NCBI GenBank assembly: GCA_029262095.1
Contig: JAJDAB010000046.1
Span: forward strand, 1 to 18,826
Origin: Candidatus Hydrogenedentota bacterium
GTDB taxonomy: Bacteria > Hydrogenedentota > Hydrogenedentia > Hydrogenedentales > SLHB01
Direction: 5' to 3'
DNA length: 18,826 nucleotides
The notes under the pieces were generated by a model, which was not told the DNA's origin, searched no databases, and worked only from the letters and a program-made list of their open reading frames with translations. Of the stretch, positions 1 through 5,085 are shown piece by piece. Made by a program: the position numbers and the translations under genes. Each line of letters starts with the position of its first letter. Position 1 is the first letter of the stretch.

Positions 1-1
1 C

Positions 2-1087
2 ACGGTAACGAGTATTTTCAAGCTCCACAGCGAAATGGCGTTGGCAATCGTGAAGGAAATCCAAGCAAATCTTAGCCCCGAGGAAGAGACGCGGTTGACG
101 GTGGCCCGAGATGTGAATCCGGCAGCTTACGAACAATTTCTAAGGGGTGAGCGGGCGTCGTACCTCCAGTCTGAAACCGGTTTCCGCGAAGCTCAGGAAC
201 ATTACACGCGCGCGATTGAGATCGACCCGGAATACGCCGCGCCATACGCGAGCTTGGGTATGGCCGTTGCGTCGACATCGGTTTGGGGCTGGTCTGATCC
301 ACGTGAAAACAGCGATGAGGCAAAGGCGCTAATTGAAAAGTCGCTTGCGCTGGATCCCAATAATTCGTATGCGCTGACCGCGACCGGCTGGATAGCCCTT
401 GGGTACGATTACGATTGGGATCGCGCCAGGGCGTATTTCCTCAAGAGTGTCGGACTAAATCCCGGCGATTCATTCGCTCACCATGGCCTTTCCTGGAGTC
501 TCCTACTCGCCGGTCGCTACGAAGAAGGAATCCGTGAGGCGACAATCGCGATGGAAATCGATCCCTTCAATCCGAGCGCGCTGGACGCGCTGGCTGACGC
601 ATACAGTATGTCGAGTCAGTACGAGAACGCGATCGTTCAGCGCACCCGCATTTTGGAAATCTTTCCAGATCACGCTGGCACGCTCCAAGACCTCTCAGAA
701 GACTACTTATGCGCGGGAGAGTATGAGAAGGCTTTGGCCGCTTACCGTCGACTGCTCGCGGTTCGAGGCGTAGACGCCGACACGGGCCTCGCTGCAGTTC
801 TCGCGTATGCGGGCGAGGAGGACGAGGCCCGCCGACTACTCGAAACGGAAACTGCGCGATCGGAAGTTGAATTTGTCTCGGCAATTCATATGGCGTTTGC
901 GTATGTTGCACTCGACGAATCAGACCCGGCCCTCACGTGGCTGGAGCGGGCGTACGAACAACGATCGTTCAGAATGGTCCCATTGGACACTTGGTTTGCG
1001 CCGCTCTTCACATCGATCTACGACGAACCCCGCTTTCAGGCCATCCTGGATAAGATGAACTTCCCCGAACGCGAGGACACGAACTAG
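2..1087 (+). CDS. TPR-domain C-terminal part of a cyclase/TolB-like/TPR signalling protein (5' end outside window)
   Basis: The frame is open from the first bases of the window, so the gene starts upstream; the ATG at 35 is internal. The earliest residues (TVTSIFKLHSEMALAIVKEI) align with residues 367-383 of the complete paralogue at 1840-3798 (VFALQDEIGSTIAASL), the end of its TolB/FlgO-like domain. The rest is TPR repeats recognisable by A-x-x-x-Y-x-x-A-I-E-I-D-P units (for example YTRAIEIDPEYAAPYASLG). The C-terminus, with PRFQAILDKMNFP, is the usual ending of these proteins. The missing N-terminal half probably carries a class III cyclase domain and one TM helix, but this cannot be seen here. 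The stop lies 3 nt before the start of the truncated paralogue at 1091, so the two were once a tandem, closely packed pair. The TPRs probably mediate protein contacts; the ligand is unknown. Confidence 0.85.
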   Translation, partial: TVTSIFKLHSEMALAIVKEIQANLSPEEETRLTVARDVNPAAYEQFLRGERASYLQSETGFREAQEHYTRAIEIDPEYAAPYASLGMAVASTSVWGWSDPRENSDEAKALIEKSLALDPNNSYALTATGWIALGYDYDWDRARAYFLKSVGLNPGDSFAHHGLSWSLLLAGRYEEGIREATIAMEIDPFNPSALDALADAYSMSSQYENAIVQRTRILEIFPDHAGTLQDLSEDYLCAGEYEKALAAYRRLLAVRGVDADTGLAAVLAYAGEEDEARRLLETETARSEVEFVSAIHMAFAYVALDESDPALTWLERAYEQRSFRMVPLDTWFAPLFTSIYDEPRFQAILDKMNFPEREDTN

Positions 1088-1090
1088 GCC

Positions 1091-1170
1091 ATGCAGGACG
1101 AACAGTCAAAAGTTTTTACGTTGGTCTTCACCGACATCGCCGATTCGACCCTCACGTCAATCGATGTAGA
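1091..1170 (+). pseudogene. Truncated start of a class III nucleotide cyclase paralogue
   Basis: The ATG at 1091 opens MQDEQSKVFTLVFTDIADST, which matches the first 20 residues of the intact cyclase at 1840 (MTNETSKVLTLVFTDLADST) at 14 of 20 positions, including the first metal-binding Asp in FTD. After about codon 20 all similarity ends, and the frame runs through unrelated sequence to a stop at 1279, giving a 62-codon chimeric ORF. The break is just before the inverted-repeat element that starts near 1174. The end coordinate is approximate. The remainder of this paralogue is absent from the window, so it cannot make an active cyclase. Whether the 62-aa ORF is translated is unknown. Confidence 0.75.
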
Positions 1171-1173
1171 GCT

Positions 1174-1205
1174 ATTCACCGCGAAGAAGCGCGCAAAGAA
1201 TTTTG
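1174..1205 (+). repeat. Left arm of CCGCGG-type inverted repeat
   Basis: The arm reads ATTCACCGCGAAGAAGCGCG followed by CAAAGAATTTTG. It resembles the reverse complement of the element at 1789-1821. The match is strongest over the first 13 bases and gapped beyond that, so the outer boundary is uncertain by a few bases. Confidence 0.5.
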
Positions 1206-1342
1206 CTGTGACGGGCGCTTTTACAAGAATCGATACGGCTATTGGGTCGAGAGCTTTGCCATCTCGCGTTATTTTATGAACTTGTATAGGCGAACGATTT
1301 TCGGCAATTATCATTGGACGTCTCGAATCAACAAGTGTGGTA

Positions 1343-1360
1343 CACCGCGCCTCCGCGGTG
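1343..1360 (+). repeat. Perfect 7-bp hairpin CACCGCG-CCTC-CGCGGTG
   Basis: Two 7-nt arms (1343-1349 and 1354-1360) pair perfectly around a 4-nt loop. The arms carry the same CCGCG/CGCGG core as the flanking repeats, as if a left and a right element end had been joined head to head. It lies 27 nt upstream of the GxxExxY start and has no T-tract, so it is not a normal terminator. It could influence expression of that gene or be a remnant of an earlier element. Confidence 0.6.
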
Positions 1361-1387
1361 AAATGATGTGACGGGCGACGAATTCTG

Positions 1388-1783
1388 ATGGACGAAATCC
1401 CGATAAACGATTTGAGCAGTCGTGTGATTGGGGCAGCCATAGAAGTGCACCGCTCACTTGGGCCGGGGTTGTTGGAATCGGCGTATGAGAAGTGCCTGTG
1501 TCGGGAGCTATCGCTACAGGACCTTCCGTTCGAAAGCCAGTTAGCGCTGCCTGTCAAATACAAAGGCGAAGTACTGGATTGCGGGTATCGGGTAGATATA
1601 CTCGTAGCTGGTCGATTAATCCTAGAGCTTAAGGCGGTAGAAACAGTTACCAACCTACACAAGGCCCAGCTCATGACGTACCTGAAGCTATTGGGTTGCG
1701 AGCTAGGTCTCCTCATCAATTTCAATGTGCCCGTTTTGGCGCATGGGGTTTCGCGACTATCGATGGGAGCGCCCAATCTGTAA
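1388..1783 (+). CDS. GxxExxY family protein (PD-(D/E)xK nuclease-like)
   Basis: This 131-aa protein has the size and motif order of the GxxExxY family. GPGLLESAY contains the signature G27-x-x-E30-x-x-Y33. The following strand-turn-strand YRVDILVAGRLILELKAVE gives D70 and E80-x-K82, the D...ExK arrangement of PD-(D/E)xK-fold nucleases. The ending HKAQLMTYLKLLGCELGLLINFN is typical of the family. It appears full length with a conserved active-site-like core, so it is not an obvious pseudogene. No convincing Shine-Dalgarno precedes the ATG. The gene stands alone between inverted-repeat arms inside a broken cyclase gene. Nuclease activity and a role in moving or maintaining the surrounding repeats are hypotheses; the family has no function I can state with certainty. 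Confidence 0.88.
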   Translation: MDEIPINDLSSRVIGAAIEVHRSLGPGLLESAYEKCLCRELSLQDLPFESQLALPVKYKGEVLDCGYRVDILVAGRLILELKAVETVTNLHKAQLMTYLKLLGCELGLLINFNVPVLAHGVSRLSMGAPNL

Positions 1784-1788
1784 CAGTA

Positions 1789-1821
1789 GTTCTCCGTGTC
1801 CTCCGCGTCTCCGCGGTAAAC
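1789..1821 (+). repeat. Right arm of CCGCGG-type repeat, also found at 3921-3952
   Basis: The core CTCCGTGTCCTCCGCGTC occupies 1792-1809 and recurs identically at 3923-3940; both are followed by yCCGCG and an AAC end. It begins 5 nt after the GxxExxY stop and ends 18 nt before the start codon of the intact cyclase, so it replaces the region where a ribosome-binding site would be expected. The tandem CTCCGyGTC units give it an internally repetitive look. Confidence 0.75.
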
Positions 1822-1839
1822 GAATCCCCGGCAATCACA

Positions 1840-3798
1840 ATGACGAATGAAACCTCAAAAGTGCTCACGCTCGTCTTCACCGACCTCGCCGATTCGACGG
1901 CGTTGAAGTCGGCGCACGGCGATCAAGCGGTTGACGATCTAATGACCCGACACCGGGAGCATGTCTCACGATTGTCGGAAGAGTGCGCGGGCCGTGTAAT
2001 CGATTGGGCCGGTGACGGGTGTTTTCTCACATTCGACACGTCGAGTGCTGGTGTCATGTTCGCGTTGCGGCTGCAGCAAGCCCACGCGGACGATTCCGAC
2101 TTGCCCTCCGTGCGCATCGGCATCCACCTCGGCGAAGTGACGGAGAAGGACAGCCCGAACAACTCGACCTACGTCAAAGGCTTGGCCGTCGATGTCGCGG
2201 CTCGCGTTCAAGGTTTAGCAAAACCCGGTCAAGTGCTCATGTCGTCGGCGGTCTACAACTCGGCGAAGCAGCGCATGGGCGTCGACTCACTCGGCCAACC
2301 AATTCTCTGGCAATTGCACGGACTCTACGACTTAAAAGGATTCGATCACCCAATCGAAATCGGCGAAGCCGGGATCGAAGGCGTCGCGAGTTTTGTCGCG
2401 CCGCCTGCTAGCGAGAAGGCCAGGCCCGCGCCACAACGCCAGGCGTTGCCGCAACTTCGTCACCGTATCCCGATTGCGGCAGGTTCTTTGATTGTTCTAG
2501 GCGCTTTGTTTACTTGCGCGGCATGGTTGAGCGGACTATACCCCAGAGCAGTATCAAACGTAGATGACATGACCCGGACCACAAGTCGCCCGGCCAACGT
2601 TGGCCAATTCGATGGTCGACCGGCGATCGCGGTATTGCCGTTCGACAACCTGTCGACGGACCCCGAACAGGCATTCTTCGCCGACGGTCTCGCCGACGAT
2701 TTAATCACACGCCTTGCGAGTTGGCGCGCGTTTCCGGTGATCGCGCGCAATTCGAGCTTCCAATACCGTGGCGGCGATCTCGATCTGAAGCGCGTCGGCG
2801 CCGAACTGAGTGCGCGATACCTCGTCGAAGGCAGTGTGCGCCGCTTAGGCGACCGCATCCGCGTCACAGCGCAGTTGATCGATGCGGAATCCGCGGAACA
2901 CGTCTGGGCGGAAAGCTATGATCGTGCGATAGAGGATGTATTTGCCCTGCAGGATGAAATCGGATCGACCATCGCAGCATCGCTCGTGGGCGACCTGACA
3001 CGTGCGGAAGGAGAACGCGCACGACAACAGGGCACCGAGAGTCTCCAGGCGTGGAGTCTTTACCAGCTCGGACTTCAGCATTCCGATCGCTTTACGGCCG
3101 AAGACTCAATCGAGGCGGCCCGGCTCTTCGAACGTGCCGCCGAACTTGATCCCCGATTCGCGACCGCGCTGGCGCGTCTGGCTCTAGAAAAGTGGGTGAT
3201 GATGGTCGGCGACGGTCAAGCCGCCACCGATGAACATTTGGACGATGCCCGAGCGATCGCCCGCCGTGCCCTTGAACTCGACCCGCGCGATCCTGTCGCA
3301 CACGCCGCAATGGGCGCCGTTTACCTCGCAGCGGGCGACCCGAAAAACGCAATAGACGCGACCCGCAAAGCCGTTGATTTGAATCCCAGCATGCCCAACG
3401 CGTGGATTTGGTTCGGTTGGGCGCAGCTGCTCGCGGGCGATCCCGAGGCGTGCATCGTCGCTACAGAACGAGCCCAGAAACTCGATCCCCAAGGACCGAT
3501 GGTCTGGATTTACGATAGTCTCGCTCTGGCCAACTGGGAAACGGGTCGATATGCCGCTGCCCTCGAAGCGGGCCGGCGCCTAGTCGCGGTTCAACCAACA
3601 TACCTCACAGGCTATCTATACATCGCCATGAGCGAGGTATCGCTCGGCAACATCGAAGAGGCCCAAGCGGCGATTGTCGAAGGACTCCGTGTGCGGCCTG
3701 ACCTATCGATTAACCTAATGCAGAACTACCTCGCGGTTTCACGCCCCGAGATAGACGAGCAACGCAATGCGGCTCTTCGAACGGCCGGACTTGAGTGA
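1840..3798 (+). CDS. Class III nucleotide cyclase with TM helix, TolB/FlgO-like domain and TPR repeats
   Basis: This 652-aa protein probably makes a cyclic nucleotide at the membrane. Residues 8-180 form a class III cyclase domain. FTDLADST carries the first metal ligand D15, GDG the second (D59), and VDVAAR occupies the place of the usual VNxAAR transition-state motif, with D118 instead of Asn and R122 kept. Residues about 210-230 form one TM helix. Residues 260-385 (RPAIAVLPFDNLS...FFADGLADDLITRLA) are a COG5616/TolB-N or FlgO-like domain, and 400-620 are TPRs. The ATG at 1840 is chosen because it aligns with the starts of both broken paralogues; the open frame back to 1696 only overlaps the GxxExxY gene. 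There is no clear Shine-Dalgarno. The adenine-selecting Lys of canonical adenylate cyclases is not evident before GDG, so the product nucleotide is open. Confidence 0.88.
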   Translation: MTNETSKVLTLVFTDLADSTALKSAHGDQAVDDLMTRHREHVSRLSEECAGRVIDWAGDGCFLTFDTSSAGVMFALRLQQAHADDSDLPSVRIGIHLGEVTEKDSPNNSTYVKGLAVDVAARVQGLAKPGQVLMSSAVYNSAKQRMGVDSLGQPILWQLHGLYDLKGFDHPIEIGEAGIEGVASFVAPPASEKARPAPQRQALPQLRHRIPIAAGSLIVLGALFTCAAWLSGLYPRAVSNVDDMTRTTSRPANVGQFDGRPAIAVLPFDNLSTDPEQAFFADGLADDLITRLASWRAFPVIARNSSFQYRGGDLDLKRVGAELSARYLVEGSVRRLGDRIRVTAQLIDAESAEHVWAESYDRAIEDVFALQDEIGSTIAASLVGDLTRAEGERARQQGTESLQAWSLYQLGLQHSDRFTAEDSIEAARLFERAAELDPRFATALARLALEKWVMMVGDGQAATDEHLDDARAIARRALELDPRDPVAHAAMGAVYLAAGDPKNAIDATRKAVDLNPSMPNAWIWFGWAQLLAGDPEACIVATERAQKLDPQGPMVWIYDSLALANWETGRYAAALEAGRRLVAVQPTYLTGYLYIAMSEVSLGNIEEAQAAIVEGLRVRPDLSINLMQNYLAVSRPEIDEQRNAALRTAGLE

Positions 3799-3835
3799 CA
3801 AGGCAATGAAGTGCGCTACTACACGTGAAACCGAG

Positions 3836-3903
3836 ATGACGGCGAATCTTCAAAAATTCTGACTCTTGCCCTTTCTGAATTCGTCGATTCGACTGCAGAG
3901 TCG
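3836..3903 (+). pseudogene. Frameshifted relic of another cyclase start
   Basis: The ATG at 3836 is followed by sequence alignable to the start of the intact cyclase gene, with one base missing near codon 3. In the shifted frame (from 3844) it reads ESSKILTLALSEFVDSTAES, against ETSKVLTLVFTDLADSTALKS in the intact copy. The metal-binding FTD has decayed to LSE. Similarity ends at about 3903, where an inverted-repeat element begins, the same point of the gene at which the relic at 1091 is cut. This is a dead fragment and no further cyclase or TPR sequence follows. Confidence 0.7.
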
Positions 3904-3952
3904 CGGAGGACTCTAAATAACGCTCCGTGTCCTCCGCGTCCCCGCGTTGAAC
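3902..3952 (+). repeat. Cargo-less copy of the CCGCGG-type inverted-repeat element
   Basis: CGCGGAGGAC (3902-3911) is a perfect 10-bp inverted copy of GTCCTCCGCG (3929-3938), separated by 17 nt. The right half continues as the same element seen at 1789-1821 (identical over CTCCGTGTCCTCCGCGTC at 3923-3940), ending CCCCGCGTTGAAC. It could form a stem-loop in RNA, but the loop is long and no T-tract follows. It looks like the flanking arms of the GxxExxY cassette without a gene between them. The rest of this gene-free stretch up to 4049 shows only the palindrome at 4005 and the ribosome-binding site of the next gene. Confidence 0.7.
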
Positions 3953-4004
3953 AATCCGCCCGTGATTCATCGCAATTCGCGGCGCATGAATTTCCCAGGG
4001 TAAA

Positions 4005-4018
4005 CGTGTTAGAACACG
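4005..4018. promoter_or_regulatory. Palindrome CGTGTT-AG-AACACG upstream of the CNB genes, possible operator
   Basis: Two perfect 6-nt arms surround a 2-nt centre. It lies 31 nt before the start codon at 4050 and about 10 nt before a TTATAA-like stretch (4028-4033) that could be a -10 element, so a bound protein would cover the -35 area. No regulator is encoded next to it. Which factor binds, if any, cannot be told. Confidence 0.4.
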
Positions 4019-4049
4019 GGTAATCATTTATAAGAGGGACTGAAACGCC

Positions 4050-4520
4050 ATGCACCCGCAAGAAGTATTGGACAAGTTACACGAGACACCGCTGGTCAAA
4101 CTGTTACCGCGGGAGATGCGTGGGCCGTTTGTCGGCCAATTGCTCGACCGGGCGCAGCATGAGACGTATGCTGCGGGCGCGACTGTCTTTAAGCGTGGCG
4201 AAGCCGAGACGGATATGGGCGTCATTTTCCTGGAAGGTATGGTGCGGGTGACCCTAACCGATGGCCAACAGCGCTACCTGGAAGCGCCAGAGATTCTGGG
4301 CGAGGTCCAGCTATTCACGCCCAACGCACACCGCAGCGCCACCGTCGAATGCGTCGTGGGCGGCGCTGTCCTTGAATTCGGCTGGCACGACCTAGGCACG
4401 GCCATCCGAAATACATTCACACCCGAGCAACTCGAAACGCTGCGCGATTGCATCAAACACAGCGCCAAAACGCGCGAACAAAACATGCTCGACGCACCAC
4501 CACCTAGCACGTCCTCCTAA
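4050..4520 (+). CDS. Stand-alone cyclic nucleotide-binding domain protein (first of two)
   Basis: This 156-aa protein consists almost entirely of a CRP/CAP-type cyclic nucleotide-binding fold. GATVFKRGEAETDMGVIFLEGMVRVT gives the beta-roll, and LGEVQLFTPNAHRSATVE is the phosphate-binding cassette. E85 and R95 are 10 residues apart, the same spacing as the ligand-contacting E72 and R82 of E. coli CRP, so binding of a cyclic nucleotide is plausible. The usual C-terminal helix-turn-helix is missing: after the roll there are only about 45 residues of helix and a Pro/Ser tail. It therefore does not look like a transcription factor and may act on a partner protein. The start has a good ribosome-binding site (AGAGGG, 4033-4038). 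A colinear paralogue follows after 62 nt. Confidence 0.85.
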   Translation: MHPQEVLDKLHETPLVKLLPREMRGPFVGQLLDRAQHETYAAGATVFKRGEAETDMGVIFLEGMVRVTLTDGQQRYLEAPEILGEVQLFTPNAHRSATVECVVGGAVLEFGWHDLGTAIRNTFTPEQLETLRDCIKHSAKTREQNMLDAPPPSTSS

Positions 4521-4549
4521 TTGAAACTGCCCCGCGTGCGACGTATGGT
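4521..4549 (+). promoter_or_regulatory. Candidate sigma-70-type promoter for the second CNB gene
   Basis: TTGAAA (4521-4526) and TATGGT (4544-4549) are separated by 17 nt, matching the -35 and -10 consensus at 5 and 4 of 6 positions. It begins right after the stop of the first CNB gene, so the second gene could be expressed independently of the first. Based on sequence match only. Confidence 0.35.
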
Positions 4550-4582
4550 GATACGGATTACCACTCGTTCAGAGGAGGTTCC

Positions 4583-5044
4583 ATGGATCTAGCCGCAATT
4601 CGCGAACGCATTCTGGCGACGCCGCTCGTCAGTCGATTGCCCGAGAGCATGCGCCAACGGTTTGTCATGGTTCTGCTCTGGTTGTCCGACACCCGCGAAG
4701 TGTGCCGTGAAGAAACCCTGTTCGAACAAGGCGAAACCGATACGGACAGCGGCTGCCTCATACTCGAAGGGATGGTCCGGATTAAGACCGAATCCGCCGC
4801 CAACAAGACCATCGATGCCCCTGACATTCTCGGCGAAGTGCAACTCTTCACGCCCAATCGCCAGCGCACCGCGACGGTCGAGGTCGTCGTCGGCGGCTGC
4901 GTTTTGATGTTTTCATGGCACGAATTGGCGACCACCGCCAAAGAGTCTTTCACCGACGCCGAATTCGCGGATCTAAAACGGATCATCACCGAAAGTGCAT
5001 GGACGCGCGAAGAAAATCTAAAACAAAAAATCAAGGAAATGTAA
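4583..5044 (+). CDS. Stand-alone cyclic nucleotide-binding domain protein (second of two)
   Basis: This 153-aa protein is a tandem paralogue of the preceding gene. Both share LEGMVR, AP-(E/D)-ILGEVQLFTPN and the closing TRE motif at equal positions. The phosphate-binding cassette keeps E85 and R95 (LGEVQLFTPNRQRTATVEV), so the ligand site seems intact. There is no helix-turn-helix; the C-terminus is a charged helix rich in Lys and Glu. Differences lie mainly in the N-terminal helices and in strands away from the pocket, which suggests a different partner rather than loss of binding. A strong AGGAGG (4573-4578) precedes the ATG. Together with the cyclase genes upstream it may belong to a cyclic-nucleotide response; this is inferred from proximity. 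Confidence 0.85.
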   Translation: MDLAAIRERILATPLVSRLPESMRQRFVMVLLWLSDTREVCREETLFEQGETDTDSGCLILEGMVRIKTESAANKTIDAPDILGEVQLFTPNRQRTATVEVVVGGCVLMFSWHELATTAKESFTDAEFADLKRIITESAWTREENLKQKIKEM

Positions 5045-5085
5045 CGCGCGCGTCGAGAACGCGATACATCGCAAAGGCTTCCAAG

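Larger units (their letters stand above)
1174..1821 (+). mobile_element. Inverted-repeat-bounded cassette carrying a GxxExxY gene
   Basis: About 650 bp lie between a left arm (1174-1205) and a right arm (1789-1821) that are imperfect inverted copies of each other. The reverse complement of the right arm and the left arm share the core TTyACCGCGrAGA (11 of 13 positions) and then degenerate GCGCr/AAGAA sequence. The cassette holds the GxxExxY gene, a central hairpin (1343-1360) and an 11-bp direct repeat (TGTGACGGGCG at 1207 and 1367). It sits exactly where a cyclase gene is broken. There is no transposase and I see no clear target-site duplication, so calling it mobile is inference from the layout and from the second, cargo-less copy at 3902-3952. 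Confidence 0.45.

Noticed and set aside
1151..1279. The 62-codon ORF at 1091-1279 as a real small gene
   Set aside because: Only its first 20 codons resemble anything, namely a cyclase start; the rest comes from the repeat cassette, so it is treated as a gene fragment.
1084..1776. Long open frame of 230 codons on the minus strand opposite the GxxExxY gene
   Set aside because: Its composition (rich in Ser, Arg, Thr, no recognisable motif) is that of an antisense shadow, while the + strand frame has clear family motifs.
1696..1839. Upstream in-frame extension of the intact cyclase into the GxxExxY gene
   Set aside because: The ATG at 1840 aligns with the starts of both broken paralogues; the extension is merely open sequence translated from the GxxExxY gene and repeat in another frame.
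1091..1899. The two similar cyclase starts as a target-site duplication flanking the cassette
   Set aside because: They differ at many positions, including codon-synonymous ones, so they are old paralogues, not a fresh duplication.
4915..5085. Start of the 753-aa protein at the ATG at 4915
   Set aside because: This would overlap the second CNB gene by 130 nt, and the residues there are basic and low in sense, as expected of an out-of-frame reading.
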